This document shows, piece by piece, positions 7,342 to 15,403 of a stretch of 64,000 bases of DNA (position 1 is the first letter of the stretch; every line of letters starts with the position of its first letter). The notes under the pieces are model-generated. The model saw only the letters and a list, made by a program, of their open reading frames with translations, was not told where the DNA came from and searched no databases. This DNA comes from a virus. Made by a program: the position numbers and the translations under genes. The stretch is from positions 1-64,000 of the IMG/VR virus record IMGVR_UViG_3300031576_000016. One strand, written 5' to 3'.

Positions 7342-7961
7342 TACAGGGCACTCCTTTCAATCGTACCATCCAGCACATTGACCTTGAGGGCCTCCTTCAG
7401 TACCTCATCGCTCTCATGGTCATAGCACTGGATGTCCACGCTTTCGAGCAGGGCAATGACATCTTCCCTGCTCATTTCCTGAATCTGGAACTTGAGGTTC
7501 TCACGCTCCGTTTCTCGGTAGAGGTTGTCTGCACAATGTTCGGAGCAACATGGGTAGTCATCAGCATCCATGTCCAGTGGATGCCATTTCTCTTTGCCCA
7601 GCAAATCCCCACACTGCACACAACGGGGAAGCGTCTCATCGAACTGTTTCGCTTCAGCCAACATGCGGGCGAACACTTCCTCAGTGGCCGGCTCTTCAGA
7701 CAGGTGCAGGCCCATGCCGTGGGTGTTGCCCACAGCAATCTGAATATCATCGTTGGGAGCATCAGCCTGCCACGCTTTCGCAATGGCGATGGCCGCTTCG
7801 GTAGCAGGTGTCAGGCCCTGGTATTCCTCCATCTCGCCAGCGTAGCGTTTGCACAGGGCATCAGACCCAGAGTAGTCGATACCACCCTGGGTGATTTCGA
7901 CAATCTTCTCACCATCGGGCCAGCGGTGTTGACGGGTGACAGTGAATGTTGCTTCGCTCAT
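7341..7961 (-). CDS. Hypothetical protein with Cys motifs (206 aa)
   Basis: ATG 7961 overlaps the upstream stop (ATGA). The N-terminal 100 residues are mixed alpha/beta. A CVQCGDLLG knuckle and a later CCSEHC pair (about residues 112-142) suggest a zinc site. The helical C-terminus has the segment MSREDVIALLESVDIQ. Function unknown. Confidence 0.85.
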   Translation of the reverse strand: MSEATFTVTRQHRWPDGEKIVEITQGGIDYSGSDALCKRYAGEMEEYQGLTPATEAAIAIAKAWQADAPNDDIQIAVGNTHGMGLHLSEEPATEEVFARMLAEAKQFDETLPRCVQCGDLLGKEKWHPLDMDADDYPCCSEHCADNLYRETERENLKFQIQEMSREDVIALLESVDIQCYDHESDEVLKEALKVNVLDGTIERSAL

Positions 7962-8839
7962 AGGGTCTCCACGGTCATGGGAATCCGTAGGTACTGTTTA
8001 CGCTCGTACTCATCAATCCTGGTGCCATCGGGCACCTTCCACGGATTGAGCATGAAGTTCGCACCAAAGGGATGGTGTTCGTTCTTTGTCCCTGACCAGT
8101 AGCTACCGATGTACCACTCGTAGGGGCTATCGGTCCAAGCGAAACAGAACTTGCTGCGCTTGTGCATTTTCTCGGGCTGTGTACCCACCAGAATGATTCT
8201 GGTATCATCATCCCGATTCGTATCCGTGTACATCGCACCTTCGTATGCGAGGTTGTCGAGCAGCACCTTGACGGGCTTGACATCTTTGACATTGGTCAAT
8301 GACTGCAACCAGGTCACCACAGCCATTGCCGATTTGGATGGGCTGCACGTTTTCGTTGGCCCAGCCGTTCGCTTCACTGCCTGGGGCGGTTGTTCCACGA
8401 CGATGTTGAAGCGGGCTGCATCGTGGATGGTTTCCACCATGCCAAATTGCCAGTGCGGTTTGTTCTTGTCTCCTGGTGTGAATACCTGGCGACCACCAGA
8501 TTCCAGCGCCTCCGATTGCCATACCGTGATGCCGCGCCCCTCAGTGAGCCAACTCAGCATCTGGTCACGTTGTTCCGCTTTCCTCACGGTCACGTTGTAG
8601 ACGGCCTCCCATCCAAGGGGCGGGTCAATCATCTCCAAGGGCACAAGGCGCTGGTCACCTTCGACGGGCTTGTCCCCATTCAGCAGTTGGAGCAGAGCAT
8701 TCGTGCCCACGATTCCTTCCACACGTAGCCATGCCCACACAGTGGCATGAGTCGTGTGCGTGATGTGGTCGGCATACACTGTCAGGTAGTTGTCAAACGT
8801 CTTGAGCTTGACGCGAGCACCAATGGGTGGAACCCACAT
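7958..8839 (-). CDS. Hypothetical protein (293 aa)
   Basis: ATG 8839 (MWVPPIGARVKLKTFDNY) follows AAAGGATGATGCAGT. Predicted soluble, mixed alpha/beta, Trp-rich. The N-terminus (WVPPIGARVKL ... LRVEGIVG) looks like a small beta-barrel. No catalytic motif recognised. It is the second-largest product of the leftward block. Confidence 0.8.
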   Translation of the reverse strand: MWVPPIGARVKLKTFDNYLTVYADHITHTTHATVWAWLRVEGIVGTNALLQLLNGDKPVEGDQRLVPLEMIDPPLGWEAVYNVTVRKAEQRDQMLSWLTEGRGITVWQSEALESGGRQVFTPGDKNKPHWQFGMVETIHDAARFNIVVEQPPQAVKRTAGPTKTCSPSKSAMAVVTWLQSLTNVKDVKPVKVLLDNLAYEGAMYTDTNRDDDTRIILVGTQPEKMHKRSKFCFAWTDSPYEWYIGSYWSGTKNEHHPFGANFMLNPWKVPDGTRIDEYERKQYLRIPMTVETL

Positions 8840-8845
8840 ACTGCA

Positions 8846-9292
8846 TCATCCTTTCTTTTGCGGAGCGTTACGTTTGCGACACACACGGAACTTCACGGTT
8901 GCCGATGGCAGGGAAGAGAGCAGGGTTGCACGCCATTCACAGGGCATACAGTACAGCGGGCTACGCTCGCGGGCTTCGTCGATGGCATGGTTGGCCATGC
9001 GTTCGATGTATTCGTCAAGCTGACCTGAGCGGGCCGCTTGCCTCATGTTCTCTTCGTCGAGTTCTTCCAGGTCCCCAGGTAAGGAGACCTCGTAGTAGTC
9101 ATAGACATGGGGCCTTGGCTTGATGACTCGCACGATGCGGTATTCCAGCGTGGTTCCGAAGGTAGCGAGAAACACACGATGAAACGCATTCGCGGGTGTC
9201 TCATTCCCCTGTGTCTCCACAGGGACAGCGTGCTTGGCCTGACGGTATGACCCATCAGGCATCTTTGTCTCGTACCGGATTTTCGCTTTCAT
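8846..9292 (-). CDS. Hypothetical protein (148 aa)
   Basis: ATG 9292 (MKAKIRYETKMPDG) is preferred; the upstream extension is Arg/Trp-rich shadow sequence of the neighbouring gene. An AAGGGAG ribosome binding site lies upstream. Contains YCMPCEWR near the C-terminus and ends in a basic tail (CRKRNAPQKKG). Function unknown. Confidence 0.8.
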   Translation of the reverse strand: MKAKIRYETKMPDGSYRQAKHAVPVETQGNETPANAFHRVFLATFGTTLEYRIVRVIKPRPHVYDYYEVSLPGDLEELDEENMRQAARSGQLDEYIERMANHAIDEARERSPLYCMPCEWRATLLSSLPSATVKFRVCRKRNAPQKKG

Positions 9293-9308
9293 GTCATGAT
9301 GCTCCCTT

Positions 9309-9626
9309 CTACTCTGCAATAAGGTCCAGGTACGCCTGTGCCATCTTACGAATGGCCTCCAGGTTTTCAGGAGAGCGATGCTCTTTCTTGCGTGTGACCA
9401 GACGCACCTGTGGCATCCAGTCATGTGCTTCCACCAGCACAGCGATGTGATAGGGCGTACTCAGGTCAGCAATGGCCTTGTACGCTTCGATGACAGCCCC
9501 ACTGAGATACCATTCGCCACAGTGGGGTGGGCGAAGCTCGCCAGTCCATACGGCCTTGCGGCCGGCCAGCGTGTAACCATCGCCAGGACCCTTGGCTGGG
9601 TAGAGCACGTTGCGCTGTACGCTCAT
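9309..9626 (-). CDS. Hypothetical protein (105 aa)
   Basis: ATG 9626 (MSVQRNVLYPAKG) makes an ATGA overlap with the upstream gene, which decides the start. Helical C-terminal third. Ends in TAG. No family recognised. Confidence 0.8.
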   Translation of the reverse strand: MSVQRNVLYPAKGPGDGYTLAGRKAVWTGELRPPHCGEWYLSGAVIEAYKAIADLSTPYHIAVLVEAHDWMPQVRLVTRKKEHRSPENLEAIRKMAQAYLDLIAE

Positions 9627-9982
9627 CGTAGGTATTTCATCCTTTGTGCAAAGAAGCCGTGTGGGATGTCTTCCATGCACGAGCCATCGGCATCGAGTGA
9701 AATGAGCACGCCATGAATGGGTCCTGGCGCTTTGCACACACACCAGGACACGAACCGTGCTTGAATCCTTCCCTGCTTATGCAGCCACTGCGCCACGAGC
9801 AGCAGTAGCTCATCACTGGTGACCAGGTCAACGTCAGTGCCGCCCTTATGGAACGCCAGCAGGCGTTCCTCATAGCCAGGCCCACGTGCGTTGGGCACAA
9901 CGATTGAGGCGATGTGGTATTCCTCGCCAGTGAGCATGTCCGATGGGATAAGCCCACACTGACAGAAGTGAATCGTAATCAC
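9623..9982 (-). CDS. Hypothetical protein (119 aa)
   Basis: Starts at GTG 9982 (reads ITIHFCQCGLIPSD) with GAAAGGACGGCGAGCC upstream. Contains C-x-C near the N-terminus and a second WCVC pair near residue 80, which could ligate metal. Otherwise uncharacterised. Confidence 0.8.
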   Translation of the reverse strand: MITIHFCQCGLIPSDMLTGEEYHIASIVVPNARGPGYEERLLAFHKGGTDVDLVTSDELLLLVAQWLHKQGRIQARFVSWCVCKAPGPIHGVLISLDADGSCMEDIPHGFFAQRMKYLR

Positions 9983-10009
9983 GGCTCGCCGTCCTTTCAG
10001 GGCGTAGCC

Positions 10010-10216
10010 CTAGAACATGAGGTTGCGAAGGTTGTCAGCACACGTTTCCGCATCGCCTGGGTCGATGGTGTCAACCTTGTTCTTCCATGCCATTTCGGTC
10101 TTGGCCTTGGCGTGCTCATCAGCAATGTCCGCCAGGAGGTTGAGCACGGTACGCATACCGTAGTGCTTGATGAAGTCGGCCAACGCCTTCTTCAATGGTT
10201 CGTGTTTCTTGTCCAC
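10010..10216 (-). CDS. Small helical phage protein (68 aa)
   Basis: ATG 10216, preceded by AAGGAGAATACGTG. All-helical appearance: ALADFIKHYGMRTVLNLLAD then IADEHAKAKTEMAW. Similar short proteins recur in phage early regions. Function unknown. Confidence 0.85.
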   Translation of the reverse strand: MDKKHEPLKKALADFIKHYGMRTVLNLLADIADEHAKAKTEMAWKNKVDTIDPGDAETCADNLRNLMF

Positions 10217-10225
10217 GTATTCTCC

Positions 10226-10504
10226 TTAGACAGAGGCGAAGAAGTTGACTGCACGTTGCAACAGGCCCAGCGTGCCGGGCCTGATATGTACCACCTGCGG
10301 TGAGCCGGTGACCAGATACCACTGACGGAAACGCTTATTATAGCGAGCGATGACCGCCCGCTCCGCTTCGGTGAACTCGGCATGGTATGCCTTGCGAACA
10401 CGGCCGGTGAGCTTCTTGTCAAGGCCCATGACAACAATCGGATAGTCCACTTGTTCGTGGAAGTTGGTGATTGCGAGCATGATGGGTGCGATGCTAATCG
10501 TCAT
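10226..10504 (-). CDS. Hypothetical protein (92 aa)
   Basis: ATG 10504 (MTISIAPIMLAITNFHEQ) has GGAGG nine bases upstream and overlaps the upstream gene by 11 bases. A second ATG at 10480 is possible but has no ribosome binding site. Basic middle region (KAYHAEFTEAERAVIARYNK). Function unknown. Confidence 0.75.
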   Translation of the reverse strand: MTISIAPIMLAITNFHEQVDYPIVVMGLDKKLTGRVRKAYHAEFTEAERAVIARYNKRFRQWYLVTGSPQVVHIRPGTLGLLQRAVNFFASV

Positions 10505-10724
10505 CGACAGTGTCCTCCAGAATGCCATCATCGCTGATGTTGTACGCGATGGTTTCCACGTCTTGTTGGTCGCCCTCTTGTTCCACATAGGTGGACTGAA
10601 GAGCGTTGGCCTTATCAAGGGCCTGCTTGATGTCTTTGGCGAACACGTCGATATGATAGAGCTTCTTCACATCGACGGCCACGGTGAACCACTCGCCCTC
10701 TTCGTTGTTGATGGGTTCGGGCAT
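10494..10724 (-). CDS. Acidic hypothetical protein (76 aa)
   Basis: ATG 10724 (MPEPINNEEGEWFTVAVD) follows the upstream stop by two bases. Strongly acidic, ending DTVDDD. Ends in TAG. Function unknown. Confidence 0.8.
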   Translation of the reverse strand: MPEPINNEEGEWFTVAVDVKKLYHIDVFAKDIKQALDKANALQSTYVEQEGDQQDVETIAYNISDDGILEDTVDDD

Positions 10725-10726
10725 TG

Positions 10727-11431
10727 TTACTCCCTATGCGGGAGCGGGTACGGCTTGGCAATCCACTCGTCCACGAGACGCTTGGCCTCTGCCTCACTCC
10801 CCGCTTCCTTGATGACTGCGGCCCACAGTTCCTGGTCCTCAAACCCACGCAGCGTTGATGAGTGAATCGTGATGGCCAGCAATGGACCGCGTGAGATTTC
10901 TCGCAGGTACTTGTTCAGAGCGTGCTTGACGTTGGCCGGGTCGAGCAAGTCCTGATAGCGTCTGCGGATGTCTCGACCGCTGAACGTGATTGGGTAGTCG
11001 TCGAAGTTGGCCCAGCCGTGGTATTCGCCAAGCTCGCGATACCCTCTCGCTCGTTCGACCACATCATCCGAACAAAACATCTGCTCGAATGCTTCCGGCG
11101 TGATGTTGATGCCTTCAGCAATCGAACAGAAGTTGTGGTATTGGTCGTAGCCATGACGCTGTTTGTGCTCGGCGTCCTTGTGCCACCACCACACCGGATG
11201 ATTGAGATGGAATTTGTTGTCGGAGAGAATGCCATCGGTCAGATAGCACTTCTCCAACATCACACGATGCACGGTCCACTCGCGCTTCTTCTCCCACTCT
11301 TCGGGCGGGATGACGATTTCCATTTCAGGTTGGTACACACCAGTAGTGTCTTGATAGACCAGGACACCACCGTGTTCGATGAAGTCAACGTCGCCCAGGT
11401 TGGCGAGATACTCCCATTTCGGCTGGCTCAT
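10727..11431 (-). CDS. Hypothetical phage protein (234 aa)
   Basis: ATG 11431 (MSQPKWEYLANLGDV) makes an ATGA overlap with the upstream gene; the longer upstream extension is shadow. The N-terminal block, WEYLANLGDVDFIEHGG then VYQDTTGVYQPEMEIV, looks like a conserved domain I have seen in unannotated phage proteins. Aromatic and His-rich middle. Function unknown. Confidence 0.8.
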   Translation of the reverse strand: MSQPKWEYLANLGDVDFIEHGGVLVYQDTTGVYQPEMEIVIPPEEWEKKREWTVHRVMLEKCYLTDGILSDNKFHLNHPVWWWHKDAEHKQRHGYDQYHNFCSIAEGINITPEAFEQMFCSDDVVERARGYRELGEYHGWANFDDYPITFSGRDIRRRYQDLLDPANVKHALNKYLREISRGPLLAITIHSSTLRGFEDQELWAAVIKEAGSEAEAKRLVDEWIAKPYPLPHRE

Positions 11432-11661
11432 GCTAGAACTCCAACAGGTTGAGGCCGGATGGCCGGCTGATTCGTTTCGCACCACTTGAGAAACGACGCA
11501 TGTGTGACATCGAGACCAAAGGACACGCAGTCGTCGCTGTCCAGGCCGGTCTCGCTCATGGCGTGGGTCCACAGTTGCAGCTGTGCCCTCAGTGCCCGAG
11601 CCTCTTCCTGCTTACGGGCAATTTCCGCCAGCTTCTCGTTCGCTTCTTTGGGGAACTTCAC
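11428..11661 (-). CDS. Hypothetical protein (77 aa), GTG start
   Basis: GTG 11661 is the best start: it follows AAGGTGGACC and begins with a helical, charged segment (KFPKEANEKLAEIARKQEE). Upstream in the same frame the sequence turns into Ser/Arg/Thr-rich shadow of the next gene. Overlaps that gene by 50 bases. Function unknown. Confidence 0.7.
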   Translation of the reverse strand: MKFPKEANEKLAEIARKQEEARALRAQLQLWTHAMSETGLDSDDCVSFGLDVTHASFLKWCETNQPAIRPQPVGVLA

Positions 11662-12142
11662 GGTCCACCTTGATGTTAGTGATGAGTTTGCACGCGCCCA
11701 GACATTCCGGGCACGTATACTTTGGCTCTTTGTCGTTGTCCTCTTCGTAGACGACATCGACCTCCATCGGATAGAACGGGGAGTTGCACTCCTCGCAAAT
11801 CCAGATGCCGCACTCTGCGGTCCAATCCATATCCGGCCGCTTGGACTTCGATACGCAACGATGTGTGCCGAAGTGTTGATGGAAACGACCGAACGGAATT
11901 TGCTGGCCGCAGGCCGGGCACACCACAAAGATGCGATGTGCGCTGCTCTTGCGACCATTAGCAGGAGAGACAGTTGGGGTCACGATGACATCCGCAACCA
12001 CCACGACCGTGTCGTGCGGCTGTCGCCATCGTGCAAGGCATTGGACTTGCAAGAACTTGCCAGCGAAATCCGCAGGCATCTTGTCGCCGTTGATGCCCAG
12101 AGTCTCGTACAACAGGCCACGGTCAATGCTCAGTCGTAACAC
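11612..12142 (-). CDS. Multi-zinc-finger-like protein (176 aa)
   Basis: Starts at GTG 12142 with GGGAGG seven bases upstream. The N-terminal about 65 residues form an alpha/beta segment. Then come CPACGQQIPFGRFHQHFG with HRC, a CxxxxCEEC group and a CPEC knuckle. The Cys/His pattern predicts two zinc sites. Similar layouts occur in nucleic-acid-binding proteins, but no specific family is recognised. Confidence 0.8.
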   Translation of the reverse strand: MLRLSIDRGLLYETLGINGDKMPADFAGKFLQVQCLARWRQPHDTVVVVADVIVTPTVSPANGRKSSAHRIFVVCPACGQQIPFGRFHQHFGTHRCVSKSKRPDMDWTAECGIWICEECNSPFYPMEVDVVYEEDNDKEPKYTCPECLGACKLITNIKVDREVPQRSEREAGGNCP

Positions 12143-12645
12143 GCTTCAACCTCCCTTGTCCAACCATCGTAGCCGGGTGTGCCCGATGGGTACTCGGTTT
12201 CTTCGGGTGGTTCCTTGCCGCAGTAGTCGGCGTAATCGCCTGGTTCACCAACGGGAATCCAGTCGCCGTGTCCGAAGCTGCTGTAGTCGATGCGGCGCTG
12301 TTTGCCCAGCCTGACCTTGACGAACCGCGAGCCGGCATCGCCATCGTGGTGGATGTTGTCCAGCACGTCATTGACCATGTTATTGAACGCGACCCAATCG
12401 GCACCTTCCAGGCACGTGCTCTTGCGGTGACGACCGCCGGTGACACGACATGGGCCAGCATGATTCCCACAGTAGCCCTTGCTCCTGCGAAGGCGAATGG
12501 TCTCGATGTTCACACGCCAGGGACTTCGTCCATGCCTGATGACGCAAATGTTATCGACAACGAATCGCGATTCGGCAATGCGTTGCCGCAACAGGTCGCG
12601 GACCAACTCGGCGTGTGCCTGAGTCTTGCAGCGGACGTGATACAT
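12130..12645 (-). CDS. Hypothetical protein (171 aa)
   Basis: ATG 12645 follows GGAGGTAGCC; an ATG four codons earlier lies in the upstream gene. Arg/Cys-rich N-terminal half (CGNHAGPCR, GGRHRKSTC) followed by WVAFNNMVNDVLDNIHHDG. The C-terminal part is polar and aromatic. Possibly metal-binding. Function unknown. Confidence 0.8.
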   Translation of the reverse strand: MYHVRCKTQAHAELVRDLLRQRIAESRFVVDNICVIRHGRSPWRVNIETIRLRRSKGYCGNHAGPCRVTGGRHRKSTCLEGADWVAFNNMVNDVLDNIHHDGDAGSRFVKVRLGKQRRIDYSSFGHGDWIPVGEPGDYADYCGKEPPEETEYPSGTPGYDGWTREVEACYD

Positions 12646-12647
12646 GG

Positions 12648-12914
12648 CTACCTCCATCGCTTGTGTTCGGCGTCCGTTGCTTTTTCAAAGCCACACGCTT
12701 CGAGCACACGGTCGAGCAGACGGCCAAGGAAGTTGTTGATGACCGCTTGGCGAGGTTCGACACCGCTCTTGATGTCTTCTTCCACCTGGTCACACGCCTT
12801 GAGCATGATGCCAAGGGCGTAGATGTTGACGCGACGACCGGCCTTGCGGTCTCTGGCCTCTTGCAAGCGGTCGTGTTCGGTCACGGCCGAAACCATCTTG
12901 TCGTGCAGCGTCAT
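12648..12914 (-). CDS. Small helical phage protein (88 aa)
   Basis: ATG 12914 forms an ATGA overlap with the upstream gene. Sequence looks fully helical (MTLHDKMVSAVTEHDRLQEA; NIYALGIMLKACDQVEEDI). I recall similar short proteins in other phages. Function unknown. Confidence 0.85.
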   Translation of the reverse strand: MTLHDKMVSAVTEHDRLQEARDRKAGRRVNIYALGIMLKACDQVEEDIKSGVEPRQAVINNFLGRLLDRVLEACGFEKATDAEHKRWR

Positions 12915-13168
12915 GCGGTCACCAATCCTTCTGCGGCCTCATAAGCCTTCATCACGTTGTCGTGAGCGAAGCTCTGAATGCCGCACAGACTGGCACACTT
13001 GTCACACCACAGCACGTTGATGGGGTGATTGTTGATTTCATCGGTGCCGGCATTGGGCAGCAACAGCCGAAGCTGACTGATGCTCCTTGACCAGCCGTGG
13101 ACGACGCCCGATAGGTTGCAAGCGTTCTGCACATCGAGCGCTTCTTGAGCGAGTTCTTTGAGGTTCAT
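12911..13168 (-). CDS. Conserved-type small phage protein (85 aa)
   Basis: ATG 13168 overlaps the upstream stop (ATGA). Contains ALDVQNACNLSGVVHGW and INNHPINVLWCDKCASL, a combination I recognise from unnamed phage proteins. A CDKC pair is present. Function unknown. Confidence 0.85.
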   Translation of the reverse strand: MNLKELAQEALDVQNACNLSGVVHGWSRSISQLRLLLPNAGTDEINNHPINVLWCDKCASLCGIQSFAHDNVMKAYEAAEGLVTA

Positions 13169-13437
13169 GATACTCTCCCGACATGGTTGCAGGAGAACTC
13201 GAAACGCTCGAACACCGATGCGTCCGGGTCCTCTCGATACCTCTCGACGGCGTCGTCGCCGCCGTGCGCCTTCGCACCATCTTCGCTGTAAACCAGCACA
13301 TCGAGCGTGGCCCGACCGCTGGAGATGAGATTGTTGAAGACGGCCTGCGCCGCCTCTTTGGGGTCGTCGAAATACTTCGGGTTGGCTTCTTGTCCGCCTT
13401 CAACCTGGTACTCGACGCCATCATGCAGTTTTGGCAT
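13165..13437 (-). CDS. Hypothetical protein (90 aa)
   Basis: ATG 13437 (MPKLHDGVEYQVEGGQE). Soluble; a beta-like N-terminus followed by helix DDPKEAAQAVFNNLIS. ATGA-coupled to the next gene. Function unknown. Confidence 0.8.
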   Translation of the reverse strand: MPKLHDGVEYQVEGGQEANPKYFDDPKEAAQAVFNNLISSGRATLDVLVYSEDGAKAHGGDDAVERYREDPDASVFERFEFSCNHVGRVS

Positions 13438-13444
13438 ATCAGCC

Positions 13445-13651
13445 TCAATCAGGATGGTTGCTATCGGCCGGCTGTCCCATCAACCCGTCGTTGTGGGTCT
13501 CGGCCTCATCTGCACACGCTTCGCAGCAATACGTGCCTTGAGCGGTCTCGAAGGCATCGTCGCCATTGTGCAACAGGTCGTTGCATTGATGACACGAGCA
13601 CGCTCTTTCGAGCGGCGGAACCTTGATGACAATCCAATGGCCTACGGCCAT
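13445..13651 (-). CDS. Small zinc-finger-like protein (68 aa)
   Basis: ATG 13651 is the first gene after a gap carrying a hairpin and a TTGTCA box. C-S-C-H-Q-C near residue 20 and CCEAC near residue 43 predict one zinc site. Upstream gap and spacing suggest it may begin a transcript that continues through the overlapping genes to its left. Confidence 0.8.
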   Translation of the reverse strand: MAVGHWIVIKVPPLERACSCHQCNDLLHNGDDAFETAQGTYCCEACADEAETHNDGLMGQPADSNHPD

Positions 13652-13723
13652 TATGCACCCCTTTTGTACGTGACAACCCCGGGGGCCGCAAGACCCCCGA
13701 GGAAATGCGGACTGTACGTGAGT
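13652..13723 (-). promoter_or_regulatory. Intergenic hairpin and candidate promoter
   Basis: On the minus strand a CGGGGG/CCCCCG hairpin lies ahead of TTGTCA (about 13674-13669), followed 17 bases later by TAATGG. This could be a sigma-70-type promoter for the leftward genes from 13651. The -10 box is weak. The hairpin has no T-run on either strand, so it is not a clear terminator. Confidence 0.3.
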
Positions 13724-14356
13724 TTAGCTGGGGTTGCGGAGCTTTTTCAGACGGCCGTGGAGAACGCTGTAGGTCACACCGGCGATGCGGCTTGCTTCAC
13801 GAATCGAGTAGCCCTCTTGCTGAACCATCTCGATGGCGCGGGCCAGCTTCTCGGTCTTGGTGGGCACATAAGCAGGAGAGGGGACATCGTCGTCGGTCGC
13901 GGGGAAGTCGAAGGTGTCGTCTTCCAGGACTTCGGCGTGCGGGATGGCATCGACACTCGCTTCGGGCATGACCACGTTGGCGACACTCGGCGCGGGCGAC
14001 GGCTCATAATCCCACACCGGCAAACACTCCTCTTCCTGCACATCTGGCATGAAGCCGAGACTCAGCCCAGCGGTCGGACGGTAGATGATGCCAACCACGT
14101 ACCCATCGGGGCAGGGAATGGTTTGCGGCTCTTCCGCGACGGTCGTGGGGAAGTAGTTCTCACGCACCCACCGATAGCAGGCACAGGCGACGACGACGCA
14201 GAACAGGGCATAGCCGGCGACGAGGACGGTCCAGAAGGCCAGAGCCAGGGCGACCACGAGGACGGGCAACGTCATGGCCGCGAGGCACACCAGGCCCAGG
14301 TTGTAGAGGTTGATGGCCTTGAGCACGCTGACGCTGATGTTGAGGACGTTACGCAT
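13724..14356 (-). CDS. Membrane protein with C-terminal helix-turn-helix (210 aa)
   Basis: ATG 14356 follows ATGGAGTCTGTTCA. Residues about 15-62 hold one long or two adjacent hydrophobic segments (LGLVCLAAMTLPVLVVALAL and WTVLVAGYALFCVVVACACY), so the protein is probably in the inner membrane. A polar, acidic, Pro-rich linker (about 70-165) leads to AIEMVQQEGYSIREASRIAG and a following VTYSVLHGRLKKL, a helix-turn-helix of the psq/HTH_7 type. Membrane anchoring plus a DNA-binding fold suggests a membrane-tethered regulator or DNA-tethering protein (inference). Confidence 0.8.
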   Translation of the reverse strand: MRNVLNISVSVLKAINLYNLGLVCLAAMTLPVLVVALALAFWTVLVAGYALFCVVVACACYRWVRENYFPTTVAEEPQTIPCPDGYVVGIIYRPTAGLSLGFMPDVQEEECLPVWDYEPSPAPSVANVVMPEASVDAIPHAEVLEDDTFDFPATDDDVPSPAYVPTKTEKLARAIEMVQQEGYSIREASRIAGVTYSVLHGRLKKLRNPS

Positions 14357-14374
14357 TGAACAGACTCCATACGA

Positions 14375-14387
14375 TTAGCTGAGACAC
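14375..14387 (-). promoter_or_regulatory. Shared 13-base motif, copy 1
   Basis: Minus strand reads TGTCTCAGCTAAT, 19 bases upstream of the ATG at 14356. The same motif occurs at 15391-15403 (minus) and, with one change, at 17383-17395 (plus), each time pointing in the local direction of transcription. Promoter or regulator site is inferred. Confidence 0.4.
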
Positions 14388-14477
14388 GCGGCACAGCAAC
14401 ACACTGCACCGAATTCAAACCTCTCTCTGTCACGGACTTACGTTCTATGGCCGCATAGTGGGCCTGAATTTGACGCG

Positions 14478-14759
14478 CTATTGCTTCGCTTTCGCGGTCG
14501 TGGCGACCTTGGAAGCCAGCTTTGCGGCGATATTGGCACGCTGAGACTGGAATGTCTCGGCATAGCAGTAGGGGCCGTTCTCGTCTTCCGACCAGTAGTA
14601 GGGCGTCAGGCCCTGACGATAGAGTTCGGTGATGAACAGCCCACGCCAACGGTTCTCCGGATGTTGGGTGAGGACTTCGACCGGGATGCGAGCACACACG
14701 TGGTCGTTACCCAGGTCGGTCTTGAGAACCGGGATGCGAGTGATGTGACGTTGACGCAT
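14478..14759 (-). CDS. Hypothetical protein (93 aa)
   Basis: ATG 14759 is preceded by AGGAGTCTAAGTC. Basic N-terminus (MRQRHITRIPVLK), aromatic centre (LTPYYWSEDENGPYCYAETF) and Ala/Lys-rich C-terminus ending in TAG. Followed by a 121-base gap carrying motif copy 1. Function unknown. Confidence 0.8.
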   Translation of the reverse strand: MRQRHITRIPVLKTDLGNDHVCARIPVEVLTQHPENRWRGLFITELYRQGLTPYYWSEDENGPYCYAETFQSQRANIAAKLASKVATTAKAKQ

Positions 14760-14762
14760 GAC

Positions 14763-15098
14763 TTAGACTCCTGACTTGGGGCGAGCTTTCACCCGGCCGG
14801 TGCGTTCCACGCGGAGCGCTGCCGGGGATTGAGGCTGATTGGACCGGCGGAACATCCAGGTCACGACCGCACCATCGCGGCACACGGCCCACACCTGGTC
14901 ACCATTGGACGATTCGCGGCAGACATACGGCCTACGGCCGTTCGTGTCGCCGTACTCCTTGCGAAGCTGTATCACCAGCACAGCGATGGACTTGTGTTGC
15001 TGTGCGATGGACTCGACTTCCCGGACGGTTGCGTCCAGGTCAAGGCCGGTTTCGGCAATGCGGTTGTCGAGACGGGCCAGAGCGTGCAAGGATTGCAT
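14763..15098 (-). CDS. Hypothetical protein (111 aa)
   Basis: ATG 15098 with AGGAGTCTGCC upstream. Helical N-terminal half (LDATVREVESIAQQHKS), then a beta-rich part (DQVWAVCRDGAVVTWMF) and a basic tail (RTGRVKARPKSGV). Function unknown. Confidence 0.8.
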   Translation of the reverse strand: MQSLHALARLDNRIAETGLDLDATVREVESIAQQHKSIAVLVIQLRKEYGDTNGRRPYVCRESSNGDQVWAVCRDGAVVTWMFRRSNQPQSPAALRVERTGRVKARPKSGV

Positions 15099-15157
15099 GG
15101 CAGACTCCTACGGATGGACGAACAGACACGGCCGCTTACTGCGCTTCAGCGGCACAC

Positions 15158-15316
15158 TTACTCATCCCATGTGTCAACCCTATGGCCTTCCGGGTCATAC
15201 ATGGTGAAGCCAACAGCAATGAGGTCGTTCATGTGCTGCGTGGGGGACTGGCGAAGGGTATTGGCAGCGATGACGCCAAGGGTAAAGAACAGGATGGCGA
15301 TGGCGAAGCGGGACAT
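15158..15316 (-). CDS. Small membrane or secreted protein (52 aa)
   Basis: ATG 15316 follows GAGGAGAGTGTC, a clear ribosome binding site; an upstream ATG at 15388 in the same frame lacks one. The N-terminus MSRFAIAILFFTLGVIAANT is a single transmembrane helix or signal anchor. The rest is short and polar. Function unknown. Confidence 0.7.
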   Translation of the reverse strand: MSRFAIAILFFTLGVIAANTLRQSPTQHMNDLIAVGFTMYDPEGHRVDTWDE

Positions 15317-15390
15317 GACACTCTCCTCTGCTGATGGGGGAAGGATTTGTGACACTGAAGTTGCACCACCGGCACCGAAATGGGTCATGT

Positions 15391-15403
15391 ATTAGCTGAG
15401 ACA
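15391..15403 (-). promoter_or_regulatory. Shared 13-base motif, copy 2
   Basis: Minus strand reads TGTCTCAGCTAAT, covering the last codons of the upstream gene and lying 75 bases ahead of the ATG at 15316. Identical to copy 1 over 13 bases. Because it overlaps coding sequence, chance cannot be excluded for this copy alone. Confidence 0.35.
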
